Source of the DNA: Aquabacterium sp. NJ1
Lineage (GTDB): Bacteria > Pseudomonadota > Gammaproteobacteria > Burkholderiales > Burkholderiaceae_C
Direction of reading: 5' to 3'
Length of the DNA: 64,000 nucleotides
NCBI RefSeq assembly: GCF_000768065.1
Contig: NZ_JRKM01000001.1
Coordinates: forward strand, 3,144,001-3,208,000
The position numbers and the translations under genes were made by a program. Numbering within the stretch: the stretch's first letter is position 1; every line of letters starts with the position of its first letter. This document shows, piece after piece, positions 54,288 to 63,541 of this stretch. Below the pieces are notes generated by a model. The model made no database searches and was not told the DNA's origin. It saw only the letters and a program-made list of their open reading frames with translations.

Positions 54288-56531
54288 TCAATAGCGCAGG
54301 GTCATCGCCAGCTTCATGGCGCGACCCATGCCCGGCACCACGGTGCCCCAGGGGATGGTGTTGGTGCTCATCGAGGCGCCCTGGCCGACATAAGCGCCGC
54401 CCAGAGGCTGTTCGTAAAAGCGGTTGAAGACGTTGTCGATGCCCATGTCCAGTTGCACCGGGCCCCAGTCGCGGCTGGTCTTGACATGGACCAGGCTGTA
54501 GCCGCCTGTCTGCATCTCGTTGCGCACGGCCGAGACGCGGCGCTTGCCTTGCACGCCTTGCAGTTCCAGCGTGCTGGTCCAGCCGGCCAGCCGATGGACG
54601 AGGCCCACGCGTGCATTGACGGGCATGATGTTGTAGAGCGGTTCATCGGTGACCGTGTTCTGGCCGTGCACCAGGTTGAGCAGGGCGGTGCCACTGAAGC
54701 GGCCCCAGGTGTCGGAGCGGCCCAGCTCCACCTCGCCCGAGGCATCCAGGCCATGCAGCCGCGCACCCTGGTTGACGTACTGCAGCAGCACGAAGCCGGA
54801 CGTGGCCGTCTGGTTGGCCGGGCTGCACTGGCCGGTGTGGCAACGCTGTGCGTCGATGTAGTCCTGGATGTAGGTGGCGTAGCCGGTGAGCTTGATCTGC
54901 CAGGCCTGTTGATCGGCGCCCTGCCATTGCGCGGAGGCACTCAGCGTGTGGGCCACTTCCGGCTGCAGGTCTTCGTTGCCGATGTAGCCGTTGCCGTCGC
55001 CCACGTAGTTGTTCATCAAGGCGGCCATGGGCTGGGTGGACCAGGGGTAGCGCTGGTACAGGCTCGGTGAGCGGCTCTTGCGGGCGTAGGCCAGCTCCAG
55101 CGTTTCATGGGCGTCCTGGCGATAACGGGTCAGCGCCACGAAGTCCCAGTTGCGGTCGGTGTGCGCATGGTCGCGGGCGTTGAACGCGCTGGCATCCTGG
55201 CCCCAGGTGGCCTGCAGGCCATTGTCATAGCCTTGCACGGCCGAGGTGTCGGCGTGCACGATGTCATGGCGCAAGCCCAGCTCGCTGGACCACTGCGACG
55301 TCCAGCTGGCTTCCCATTCGGCAAAGGCGCCCAGGCGGTTGCGCCGCCCGTTGTCGATGTTCCAGAAGGCGCGTGGCCCCATGGCTCCGCCCACAGGTGG
55401 CCACCAGTCGTACAAGTTGTAGCGCAGCGCTTCGCTGCCCACACGCAAGGTGTCTTGCGGCGTGAGCTGCAGCGAGGCCGTCAACTGCAGGCCGTCGGTG
55501 CTGGCCCGCGTGAGCATGGGCATGCCGGTGCCGTACTGGTAGCGGTCCGGGCCCATGTCCATGGTGTGGTGCGTGCGTTGCGTGTAGGCGCGCGCATCGA
55601 GCTCGCCCCATGCGAAGTCGCCCTTGTAATGCAGGTTGACCAGCGTGTTGCGGTTGCCGGTCATGTCCATGCGCTGGTTGGGAAAGCCCTCGAACAGCAC
55701 GTGCTGTTCACCGAGCTTGAGCTCCAGCAGGTGCTCGTCATGCTGCCAGGCGAGCTTCACATCCTGGTTGATGAACTTGTAGGCCGACGAGGCCACCTCG
55801 TCAGCGGGGATGATGCGCCCGCCCTCCGTGCCGGCTTGCGCGGGCTTGAACCCGCGTGCCGCGCGGTAGTTGTCGGCCTGGCCTGTGACGCCGCTGTAGC
55901 TCAGGCTCAAAGACCGGGTGGCGTAGGTGGCAGACAGCTGGCTGCTTTGGGCCCGGCCATTGCTGCGCAGCGAAAAGCCCGCTTCACCCTGCACGAGGGG
56001 CTGGTCGTCGTCATCGGCAAAGCGCGGTGCAGCCTGGTTGACCTGGATGCTGCCGCCCAGGCTGTCGCCGCCCGCGCTGACCGGCGTGATGCCCGCGTAT
56101 ACCTTGATCTCGCCCACATTGGCCGGTGCGATGTAGCTCAGGGCCGAGTTCATGTGGTTGGGGCAGGCGGCTTGCAGATCCATGCCATCGACCTGCACGC
56201 GCACGCGATCATCGGCCAGGCCGTGGATGGCGGGCAGGCTCGACAGGCCGCCCGCGCTGTAAGCGCTCACACCGGGGGTCTGCTCGATCAGCCTGGTGGT
56301 GTCGGTTTCGCCGGCCTTCAAGCGGTTCAGGCCCTTGCGTTGATCCAGCTGGCTGCTGGTCGGGGACTTGGGTATGCGCCTGGCCTTGACCGTGATGGCG
56401 GGCAGCACCCCGCTGGCAGCGGTCGATGTGGCCAAGGCTGGGCTGGGCTCGTTGGCGAGCGAGGGCAGGGCAGCCAGGCACAACAGGGCGCCCAGCGTGT
56501 GGCCGGCATGGCGGTGATACAGACTTGTCAT
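54288..56531 (-). CDS. TonB-dependent copper receptor, OprC-like
   Basis: A 747-residue outer-membrane receptor: signal peptide (about 1-27), plug domain with TRLIEQTPGVSAYSAGG and a 22-strand-type barrel ending in the aromatic TLRY. The four copper ligands known in OprC appear: Cys123 and Met127 in the plug (ACPNHM) and His322 and Met324 in the THHTM loop. This supports uptake of copper (cuprous ion) rather than a siderophore. It sits between two genes that share an unusual domain, in a copper-type operon. Confidence 0.92.
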   Translation of the reverse strand: MTSLYHRHAGHTLGALLCLAALPSLANEPSPALATSTAASGVLPAITVKARRIPKSPTSSQLDQRKGLNRLKAGETDTTRLIEQTPGVSAYSAGGLSSLPAIHGLADDRVRVQVDGMDLQAACPNHMNSALSYIAPANVGEIKVYAGITPVSAGGDSLGGSIQVNQAAPRFADDDDQPLVQGEAGFSLRSNGRAQSSQLSATYATRSLSLSYSGVTGQADNYRAARGFKPAQAGTEGGRIIPADEVASSAYKFINQDVKLAWQHDEHLLELKLGEQHVLFEGFPNQRMDMTGNRNTLVNLHYKGDFAWGELDARAYTQRTHHTMDMGPDRYQYGTGMPMLTRASTDGLQLTASLQLTPQDTLRVGSEALRYNLYDWWPPVGGAMGPRAFWNIDNGRRNRLGAFAEWEASWTSQWSSELGLRHDIVHADTSAVQGYDNGLQATWGQDASAFNARDHAHTDRNWDFVALTRYRQDAHETLELAYARKSRSPSLYQRYPWSTQPMAALMNNYVGDGNGYIGNEDLQPEVAHTLSASAQWQGADQQAWQIKLTGYATYIQDYIDAQRCHTGQCSPANQTATSGFVLLQYVNQGARLHGLDASGEVELGRSDTWGRFSGTALLNLVHGQNTVTDEPLYNIMPVNARVGLVHRLAGWTSTLELQGVQGKRRVSAVRNEMQTGGYSLVHVKTSRDWGPVQLDMGIDNVFNRFYEQPLGGAYVGQGASMSTNTIPWGTVVPGMGRAMKLAMTLRY

Positions 56532-56645
56532 GGCGTAGGGGCGCGGTGATCGATGCCCTGTGCAGGACAGGGCATCGAGCCTTTTCAGACCGTCATGAGC
56601 GCGCGGCCAGGCAAAGGCCGCGCGCCCTGTTCAGTGGTGACGGAT

Positions 56646-57410
56646 TCAGCAGGCGCGGCGGCGGAGCGCCATGCCCACCGAGCCCAGGCCAACCAGGGCC
56701 AGCAGCACGCTGGAAGGTTCAGGCACGGCCGCGGTGATGGTTTGCATCTTCGGGTAGCCATCCATCGAGCCGGCCGAACCATAAGCGGCCAGGCTGGTGC
56801 CGGTCATGCAGACCGAGCCCATCATGCCGCCGCCCATCATCATGCCGCCCGCTGCGGTTGGTGTGCAGTCGGCGTAGGCCAGCTTGTCCACTTGCGCCTG
56901 GGTCAGGGCGGCCAGCGGGTCATCGGGCACGAAGATGAGCGCGTAGGCGTTACCCGGGTTGCTGGCCTTGGTCGGGAAGCCGTAGAAGATGGCCCCGTTG
57001 TCCACGCCGACCTGGGGCGACCAGAAGTCACTGGCACCGGGGGCTGCGTTGTAGAAGGTGTTGGTGTTGTTGTTCTTGAAGGCCGCCGCGAATGTGCCGC
57101 CGAGCGTGGTGTCGTGCCATGACACGAGCTGGTAGCTCAGGTCCAGCCACACCATGCTGTCGTTCGGGTAGGCCAGTTTGGCGCCCGTGCGGGTCATGGC
57201 CTCGCTGAGCTGGCCTTGCAGGTTGCTCACGGTGTGGGTGGCGCTGTCGTAGTCAAAACTGCCGACGAAGACCGTGTCTCGTGGCTGCGTCTGCGGCTCG
57301 AACCAGGTCGTGGTCACGTTGTAGCTGGATGTGGCGGCGTGCGATGGCGAGGCCACGAGCACGAGGCCTGCAGCCATGGCGATGGTGGTTTGAATGAACT
57401 TGGATGTCAT
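56646..57410 (-). CDS. PEP-CTERM protein with Met/Cys-rich domain
   Basis: A 254-residue exported protein: signal peptide to about residue 25 (SHA), then a single domain homologous to the C-terminal part of the lipoprotein at 52704-54218 (YNVTTTWFEPQTQPRDTVF, NPGNAYALIFV, ADCTPTAAGGMMMGGG, MMGSVCMTG). It ends with a PEP-CTERM sorting signal (VPEPSSVLLALVGLGSVG plus a basic tail). The Met/Cys-rich end could hold copper next to the receptor. It lies 114 bp upstream of the receptor gene in the transcription direction. Confidence 0.85.
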   Translation of the reverse strand: MTSKFIQTTIAMAAGLVLVASPSHAATSSYNVTTTWFEPQTQPRDTVFVGSFDYDSATHTVSNLQGQLSEAMTRTGAKLAYPNDSMVWLDLSYQLVSWHDTTLGGTFAAAFKNNNTNTFYNAAPGASDFWSPQVGVDNGAIFYGFPTKASNPGNAYALIFVPDDPLAALTQAQVDKLAYADCTPTAAGGMMMGGGMMGSVCMTGTSLAAYGSAGSMDGYPKMQTITAAVPEPSSVLLALVGLGSVGMALRRRAC

Positions 57411-57453
57411 GGTGTTTCCTTGATGAAGATGAGACAGATGAATGAAGGGGGCG

Positions 57454-58323
57454 TCAGGCTCGGGTGTGATGGCGACGGACGACCAGCAGGCCAGCCAGAC
57501 CGATCAAGGCCATTGCCTTGCTGGCGGGCTCGGGTACGGCCGTGGCGCTCACGCTCAGTGCGAAGGCGTAGCTGGCTGCCGAATCGGCCAGGCTTTTGCT
57601 GGTGATGTCGTTGCCACCCACGAACACGGTGTAGTCGCCTGGCCCCAGGGTCAGGGTCGTGCTGGCCACGCCGTTGGCCGTCGTGGTGGCGCCAAAGCCC
57701 ATGAACTGGAAGTGGTCCAGGGCGGCGTCATCACCCGTGGGGTCGCCGTCACCGCCCAGGGCCCAGTCGCCCTTGGCATTCCAGCTGCCGTTGGTGGCCA
57801 GGTAGTTGAAGGCCGGGCCAGCTGCACCCTGGGCGAAGCTGGTGCGCCACGCCTGCGAGGCCTGGGCATAGTCGTGGTCGGCGCTGGTTTGCGGCGCAGT
57901 GAACGGCGAAGCCGCAGCCAGGCCCTGGTAGACCGAGAACGCTGGTGTCAGGCCACTGTTGTTGAGCGCCGATGCGGTGATGCTCACGTTGAGCGTGCCG
58001 TCGAGGTGCAGCTTGAAAGCCTTGCCTTTGTGGCTGTCGCCCAGGTAGAGGTCATCCGTGCCGGTGCCACTCACGAAGGCGGCCTCGTCGGTGCGCGGGG
58101 TGGTGGCCAGTGTGCTGTTGAACACCAGCGAGTCGTCCGATGCATCGGCCCAGCCGTAGTTGCTGGTGACTTTCTGCGTGGCGATGCTGGCACTGGTGCC
58201 CTCCACCAGGGTGCCGAAGTCTCGGCCGCTGTAGCTGACGTGGGCTTGTGCGGGCAGGGCCCAGGTGCACAGGCAGACGGCCACACTCAGTGCCGTCCGG
58301 CTAGGGTTAAGCGGGAACTTCAA
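57454..58323 (-). CDS. PEP-CTERM protein
   Basis: A 289-residue exported protein. I chose TTG 58323: AAAGGA lies 6 bases upstream and the product begins directly with a signal peptide (MKFPLNPSRTALSVAV...PAQA). The middle is a beta-rich domain (FSVYQGL, GPGDYTVFVGG) of the secreted filament/exopolysaccharide type. The C-terminus is the sorting signal VPEPASKAMALIGLAGLL followed by RRHHTRA. No clear copper ligands. It is 43 bp upstream of the next operon gene. The TTG start is less certain than the rest. Confidence 0.75.
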   Translation of the reverse strand: MKFPLNPSRTALSVAVCLCTWALPAQAHVSYSGRDFGTLVEGTSASIATQKVTSNYGWADASDDSLVFNSTLATTPRTDEAAFVSGTGTDDLYLGDSHKGKAFKLHLDGTLNVSITASALNNSGLTPAFSVYQGLAAASPFTAPQTSADHDYAQASQAWRTSFAQGAAGPAFNYLATNGSWNAKGDWALGGDGDPTGDDAALDHFQFMGFGATTTANGVASTTLTLGPGDYTVFVGGNDITSKSLADSAASYAFALSVSATAVPEPASKAMALIGLAGLLVVRRHHTRA

Positions 58324-58513
58324 AGGAAGTCCTTTCAGATTGGGTGGCCATCGAAGGCCGTGTGACGGGCAGGCTCGATCCCGCAAGCAAGGGGGAGCCT
58401 GTGGTCCTGACGTGCCAGTGCCAAAGGCGAGCCTTGTCGGGCCTGCTTGTCAGGCGCAACAAGACCAGGCCGAGTACCGGCCGAACGTCAAGCGGGGAGT
58501 GGGAAAGGGCCGA

Positions 58514-58909
58514 TCAGGCCAGCACGGCAGGTGGTGCGCGTGCCTGCGCCGCAGCCCAGATGGCCAGGGTGCGGGGGGCATGCAGGAAGAGGGCAGGGAC
58601 TTCGTCCCTCAGGCTGCTGGCGGGCAGCATGGCCTGTTGGGTGGGCGGCAGGCCATGCTGATCAGCCTGCAGCGTGCACAGGGGGCAGTGGTCCAGCAAC
58701 ACATGGTCGCCAGCCGGTGCAGTCTTGGCCTTGAGCACGATGACCGATGGGCCGGCGCTGCGGCTGACGCAGATCTCTTGCAAGGCCAGCGGCCCCGCCT
58801 GGGTGGACGCCAGCCAACGCGACACGGTGGGCGCGAGCGCCGCCATCAGGACGACCAGGGCGGTCACCCAGATGAGCCAGCGGTGATGGTGTGTGCGGCG
58901 CGCGTGCAT
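58514..58909 (-). CDS. DUF2946 family protein
   Basis: A 131-residue protein: basic start rich in His (ARRTHHHRW), one transmembrane or signal segment (LIWVTALVVLMAALAPTVSRW), then a short periplasmic part with the DUF2946 cysteines, ALQEICVSRS and VLLDHCPLCTLQ, and an LPPTQQ turn. DUF2946 proteins often adjoin TonB copper receptors and are thought to handle copper. It is the first gene of the minus-strand operon. GTG 58948 is an alternative start 13 codons upstream; the chosen ATG 58909 lacks a good ribosome site. Confidence 0.75.
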   Translation of the reverse strand: MHARRTHHHRWLIWVTALVVLMAALAPTVSRWLASTQAGPLALQEICVSRSAGPSVIVLKAKTAPAGDHVLLDHCPLCTLQADQHGLPPTQQAMLPASSLRDEVPALFLHAPRTLAIWAAAQARAPPAVLA

Positions 58910-59062
58910 GTATGTTGCGCAGTGTAAAGCAGCTTGGTCGTGTGACACGCGACGCGGTAAAGCCGGCTTTGTGCAAGGTCAATTTCTTCTGTCGAACGGG
59001 GTGGGTGAATTAAAATGGGCGTAGCACCCATTTCATGGTGCACCGTCTGGATTGTTTGACTG

Positions 59063-59953
59063 ATGGCCTCCAACTCGGGCTCTACGCCGCCTACTGATCA
59101 CGATGCCCTGCTGGAGGCCCTGGCGGCCGTGATGGCACCGCTGGCGGATCTGGCTGTGGCCAAGGGGCTGCCTTTTGCCACGGTCGAGGAGTCGCTCAAG
59201 CAGGCCTTCGTGCGCGCCGCCCAGCAGGCGCAACTGGCCCAGGGTCTGCCGGCACACCGTCTGGTCAGCCGCATCAGCGCGGCCACAGGCATCAACCGCC
59301 GCGAGGTCACCCGCCTGACGCAGTCCGACACGGGCGCCCCCACGCCGGCTGGCGCATCGCTGGTGTCCCAGCTGTTCACGCGCTGGGCCTCGGATCGCAC
59401 GTTGCGTGTCAAGGGCAAGCCTCGGGCTTTGCCCCGGCAAGGCGCCGCGCCCAGTTTCGAGACGCTGGCCCGCTCGGTCACGCAGGACGTGCACCCCCGC
59501 ACCTTGCTGGACGAGTTGTGCCGCCTGAACCTGGCGCGCTGGGATGCCAAGACCGACACGGTGCAACTGACGCAGGACGGCTTCACCCCGCGCGGCGACT
59601 GGCAGCGCATGATCGCCTTCCTGGGCGACAACGTGGGTGACCACCTGCACGCCGCCGTGGTCAACGTGCTGAGCGACGAGCCCGCGCATTTCGAGCAGGC
59701 CGTGTTTGCCGAAGGCCTGGCCCCGGCCTCGGTCGAGCAGGTGCGCACGCTGGCCCGCAAGCACTGGAAGGCCTTGATGGCTGACGCCGTGCCGCTGCTA
59801 GAGCGCCGCATCGAAGCCGATGCGAAAACCCCCGAGCAGGCCACGCATCGCGTGCGGCTGGGGCTGTTCACCTTCCATGAAGACTTGGCACAGACCGAGC
59901 CTGAAACCGGTGACGGGGGGCAGGTGCCTCGCCGTCTGCCAAGCGGGAAATGA
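59063..59953 (+). CDS. DUF6502 family protein
   Basis: A 296-residue soluble protein, largely helical, with a winged-helix-like N-terminal half (KQAFVRAAQQA, RISAATGINRREVTRL) that suggests nucleic-acid binding. Family function is unknown. It runs into a DUF5666 lipoprotein gene one base after its stop, a pairing repeated in related genomes (from memory). ATG 59063. Confidence 0.8.
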   Translation: MASNSGSTPPTDHDALLEALAAVMAPLADLAVAKGLPFATVEESLKQAFVRAAQQAQLAQGLPAHRLVSRISAATGINRREVTRLTQSDTGAPTPAGASLVSQLFTRWASDRTLRVKGKPRALPRQGAAPSFETLARSVTQDVHPRTLLDELCRLNLARWDAKTDTVQLTQDGFTPRGDWQRMIAFLGDNVGDHLHAAVVNVLSDEPAHFEQAVFAEGLAPASVEQVRTLARKHWKALMADAVPLLERRIEADAKTPEQATHRVRLGLFTFHEDLAQTEPETGDGGQVPRRLPSGK

Positions 59954-59954
59954 C

Positions 59955-61130
59955 ATGTTGAGAATCATCCGACTGAGCGTTGTGCTCATGCTGAGTACCT
60001 TGCTGGGCCTGGTCAGTTGTGGCGGGGGCGGCGGTGACACGCAGGCCAATGGCAGCGGGGTGGGGTCGGGTGGAACTGGGTCCTACACCAACGGGCCGGT
60101 GTCGGGCCTGGGCTCCATCATCGTCAACAACGTGCGTTATGACGTCAATGGCGCGCAGGTCCACCGTGACGACGATGTCGACGACAGCGTGATGCACGAC
60201 CCCGCCGAGGTGAAGGTGGGCATGGTGGTGGAGGTGAACGGTTCAGGCATCCTGCCGTCGCCCACTGGTAGCGGGCCATCGCTGGCCACCGCCTACACCG
60301 TGCGTTATGGCAGCAGCCTGGTGGGGCCGGTGTCGGCCGTTGATGCGAGCACATCGACGATCACCGTGCTGGGCCAGACGGTGCGCATCACGGCGCAGAC
60401 CGTGCAGCCCCTCTCGTTGGGCGTCAACGATGTGGTGGCGGTCTATGGCCTGGCCAACGGCGCCGGCGTCTATGAAGCCACCCGCATTGACCAACTGGAC
60501 GCCTCGACTGGCACCTACAAGATCGTGGCGCTGGTCAACAGCGTGGACAGCCAGGCCTTGCACCTGGGGCTCAATGGCAACCTGGCCGTGTCTTACGCGG
60601 CCGTGGGCTTGCCCGGTGGCGTGACGCGAGGTGCGCGTGTGCGCGTCTGGTTCGATGCCACCCCGGTCAATGGGCAATGGTCGGCCAGCCGGATCCGCGT
60701 GGACCAGCCGCTGGTGACGGATCGGGATGAGGCCAGCCTGGAGGGCTTGATCACCCGCTTGCCGGACAACGGCGTGATGCTGGTAGACGGTTCACCGGTG
60801 GATGTGAGCCGCTTGTCGCCCGCGCTCATCTTCACGCTGGGGGAGCGCGTGCGCGTGGAAGGCCGTTTGCAAGCGGGGGTGCTGGTGGCCACCGAACTGG
60901 AAGACCCGACTGCACTGGAAAGCGAAGAGACCGAGCTGTATGGCACGGTCAGCCAGTTGTCCAGCCAGGCCCAGACCTTCGTGGTGCGGGGCGTGACCGT
61001 GGCCTATACGCCGTCGGTGGTTGAAGGCACCCTGGCCAACAACGCCTGCGTCGAGGTGCACGGGAAGAACTACAACGGCAGCGGCCAGTTGATCGCCACC
61101 GAGGTCGACGTGCACAGCAGCTGCAACTGA
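59955..61130 (+). CDS. DUF5666 domain lipoprotein
   Basis: A 391-residue lipoprotein: signal with lipobox LVSC (Cys22) followed by a glycine run, then several repeats of the OB-like DUF5666 fold, for example VGMVVEVNGSG, LVGPVSAVDASTSTITVLGQTV, GDPV-like VVAVYGLANG and VRVEGRLQAGVLVATEL. Surface or periplasmic; function unknown. It begins just after the DUF6502 stop codon. Confidence 0.85.
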   Translation: MLRIIRLSVVLMLSTLLGLVSCGGGGGDTQANGSGVGSGGTGSYTNGPVSGLGSIIVNNVRYDVNGAQVHRDDDVDDSVMHDPAEVKVGMVVEVNGSGILPSPTGSGPSLATAYTVRYGSSLVGPVSAVDASTSTITVLGQTVRITAQTVQPLSLGVNDVVAVYGLANGAGVYEATRIDQLDASTGTYKIVALVNSVDSQALHLGLNGNLAVSYAAVGLPGGVTRGARVRVWFDATPVNGQWSASRIRVDQPLVTDRDEASLEGLITRLPDNGVMLVDGSPVDVSRLSPALIFTLGERVRVEGRLQAGVLVATELEDPTALESEETELYGTVSQLSSQAQTFVVRGVTVAYTPSVVEGTLANNACVEVHGKNYNGSGQLIATEVDVHSSCN

Positions 61131-61164
61131 GCCTGTGCGCTGTTGCCTGCTGGGCTCTCAGCGT

Positions 61165-62460
61165 TCAGCGTACAGCGTCGGTGATGTCGATCTGCAGGCC
61201 TTGTGTGCCGACCTTGACCGGCGAGGACTGGCCCGACCAGTCGCCCGGCTGAGGCATGGCGTCACCACTGTGTGACACGCGTGCTCCCACCACCACCTCG
61301 CTGAAGCCCGAGAGCTTGAACTGTGGTGCCATGGCCATGGCGTCGGTCAGCTCGAAGCGGTAGGGCAGGTCCTTGACCTGCTTGCGCACGATGGCCAGCG
61401 GCATCTTGGGGCCTTGGGCCGCCTTGGCGAAGATGAAGACCGTGTCCTCAGATGAGACCTTGCCGGCCAGCGCCTTGGACAGGGTCACCGTGCCGGAGAC
61501 TGTGCCGCCGCCCACGGCCGTTGAGGCCTCCTTTTGATCCGCTTGCTGCGCCGGCACTGGTGCCGCTTGCTGTACGGGCAGGCCGGCACGTTGACGCGCA
61601 TCGTCCAGTGCAACCTGCATCTGGCGAGCCAGGTCGGGGTTGTCGGCCGGGGCATGTTGTACCGCGCGCTCCCACAGGGCGGCGGCGGCCTTGAAGTCCT
61701 GCTTGTCGTAGGCGATGGTGCCCGACAGCGACAAGGCCTTGAAGTTGTTGGGGTCCAGGCTGAGCGCCTTGTCAATCAACTTGACGGGCTCACCTTCCAG
61801 CTTGCGGCCTTGTGTGACAGCCAGCGCATCGGCGTAGTCGGCATACAGCTGGGCATCGTCAGGGCGTTGCTCGATGGCCGTGCGGTAAGCGGGCAGAGCC
61901 TCTTGAAAACGTTTGAGCGCGGCATAGGTGCGCGCCAGCATGGCCCAGCCCTCGGCATTCTGGGGTTGCGCCTTGAGCTTGGCCACCAGGCCATCGACCA
62001 TGGCGTTGATCTGGTCCTGGTTCATGGTGTGGGGGGCGCTGCCGCTGGCCTGGGCGCCCGGAGCCTGTTCGCCGGAGGCCGATGCGGCCTCGCTGCTGCC
62101 GCTGGCCGGGCCCACATGCCAGGCCTCGGGCGTGCCCACCAAGTAATAACCACCTGCGCCTACAGCGGCCACGAAGGCCACCATGGACCACAGCACCTTG
62201 CGCGATACCCGGCTGGCGGCGGGGGATGCGGCCGCTGGCGTGGCGCCAAGGGGGGGGGTGTGGGTGACGTTGTCATGCCCGCTGTGGGCCCCGCTGTCGG
62301 TGTGCGAAGGCTGATCAGGCGACGCCATCACGGCTTCCAGCAATTGCCGCTCCAGCCTGGCCTTGGCCGCCTGGACCTGGTCTTCGGGCAAGGCGCCGCT
62401 GCGGGCCAGTTCATCCAGTTGGCGCAATTGCGTCTTGAGTTGGTCGATGGCGCTGCTCAT
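61165..62460 (-). CDS. ccmI: cytochrome c maturation protein CcmI
   Basis: A 431-residue CcmI/CycH protein that holds apocytochrome c for haem attachment. The N-terminus is a helical basic region (LKTQLRQLDELARSG), then one transmembrane helix (WSMVAFVAAVGAGGYYLV), a TPR region (about 150-290) and a C-terminal periplasmic domain (about 320-431, GTVTLSKALAGKV). Only one membrane helix is evident ahead of the TPRs, where full-length CcmI often has two. It is last in the ccm operon. Confidence 0.88.
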   Translation of the reverse strand: MSSAIDQLKTQLRQLDELARSGALPEDQVQAAKARLERQLLEAVMASPDQPSHTDSGAHSGHDNVTHTPPLGATPAAASPAASRVSRKVLWSMVAFVAAVGAGGYYLVGTPEAWHVGPASGSSEAASASGEQAPGAQASGSAPHTMNQDQINAMVDGLVAKLKAQPQNAEGWAMLARTYAALKRFQEALPAYRTAIEQRPDDAQLYADYADALAVTQGRKLEGEPVKLIDKALSLDPNNFKALSLSGTIAYDKQDFKAAAALWERAVQHAPADNPDLARQMQVALDDARQRAGLPVQQAAPVPAQQADQKEASTAVGGGTVSGTVTLSKALAGKVSSEDTVFIFAKAAQGPKMPLAIVRKQVKDLPYRFELTDAMAMAPQFKLSGFSEVVVGARVSHSGDAMPQPGDWSGQSSPVKVGTQGLQIDITDAVR

Positions 62461-62496
62461 GGGTGCTTCAAGGTTGGGCGGGCGGGTTGGTTTGGA

Positions 62497-63024
62497 TCAA
62501 GCCTGGTCCGGGGTATCGGGTGCATCTGGCGTGTCGGGGTCGAAGGCGTCGGGCGCCATGCGGGCACGGCGGCGCAGGTTCCACCACAGGAAGCCCAGGC
62601 CGCCGACGGCCAGCAGGCCGGGGCCGAACCACAGCAGCAAGGTGTTGTTCTCAACCGGTGGGCGGTAGAGGATGAAGTTGCCGTAGCGCGCGGTCATGTA
62701 GTCGCGGATCTGCTGCTCGTTCTTGCCTTGCTGCAGCTGCTCACGGATCTGCTGGCGCAGGTCGATGGCCAGGCCGGCATGCGAATCGGCGATGGTCTGG
62801 TTCTGGCAGACCAGGCAACGCAGCTCGCTGGCAATGGCCATCATGCGGGCTTCCTGCTCGGGGTTGGCGGCCAGGGGCGCGGCCTCGCCGGCATGGGCCG
62901 GGTCAGCCATCAGGCCTGACAAGGCCAGACAAAGGACGAGAGACAGGCTCAGCCAGGCACTGCGCCAGGCCGGCAAGAAGCGCATGGATGTGCGCGTTGA
63001 TGCATGCAACACAGGTTCAGCCAT
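62497..63024 (-). CDS. ccmH: cytochrome c maturation protein CcmH
   Basis: A 175-residue CcmH/CycL protein that reduces the haem-binding cysteines of apocytochrome c. Signal segment (about 20-45), the redox motif LRCLVCQNQTIADS, then RQQIREQLQQGK, YMTARYG and a C-terminal membrane helix (LLLWFGPGLLAVGGLGFLWW). The ATG at 63024 overlaps the ccmG stop by eight bases. Confidence 0.93.
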   Translation of the reverse strand: MAEPVLHASTRTSMRFLPAWRSAWLSLSLVLCLALSGLMADPAHAGEAAPLAANPEQEARMMAIASELRCLVCQNQTIADSHAGLAIDLRQQIREQLQQGKNEQQIRDYMTARYGNFILYRPPVENNTLLLWFGPGLLAVGGLGFLWWNLRRRARMAPDAFDPDTPDAPDTPDQA

Positions 63025-63541
63025 TCAGTTGCCTCAGCAAAGGTTCGATCTTGTCGCGCAGCACTTCGGGCGTGATGGGGCCGATCTGCTTGTAGCGGAT
63101 CACACCTTGCTGGTCGATGATGAAGGTCTCGGGCACGCCGTACACACCGAAGTCGATGCCGACGCGGCCGTCCTGGTCGAACAGGGATTCGACATACGGG
63201 TTGCCGCCTTCGCGCAGCCAGGCCTGGCCGTCAGGGCGTTCGTCCTTGTAGTTCAGGCCGTAGATGGGCACGAGCTTGCGTTGCGCGAACTCGACCAGCA
63301 CGGGGTGCTCTTCACGGCAGGCACCGCACCACGAGGCCCAGACATTGAGCATCCACACCTTGCCCAGCATGTCCTCCTTGCGCAAGGACCGTTGGGCGTC
63401 GGCCAGGGTGGGCAGGTTGAAGGTGGGCGCGGGCTTGCCGATCAAGGGCGAGGGCACTTCACGCGGGTCATGCTTGAGGCCCAGGCCCAAGAACACGGCC
63501 AGCGCCAGGAAGATGCCCAGCGGCAGCAAAAAGCGTTTCAT
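63017..63541 (-). CDS. ccmG: thiol:disulfide interchange protein CcmG (DsbE)
   Basis: A 174-residue membrane-anchored thioredoxin. One N-terminal helix (FLLPLGIFLALAVFLGLGL), then the active site WASWCGACREEH, where the CxxC is CGAC, the GNPYVESLFDQDGRVGIDFGVYGVPETF segment with the cis-Pro loop. It passes electrons to apocytochrome cysteines. It overlaps ccmH and ccmF by a few bases each. Confidence 0.93.
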   Translation of the reverse strand: MKRFLLPLGIFLALAVFLGLGLKHDPREVPSPLIGKPAPTFNLPTLADAQRSLRKEDMLGKVWMLNVWASWCGACREEHPVLVEFAQRKLVPIYGLNYKDERPDGQAWLREGGNPYVESLFDQDGRVGIDFGVYGVPETFIIDQQGVIRYKQIGPITPEVLRDKIEPLLRQLNG

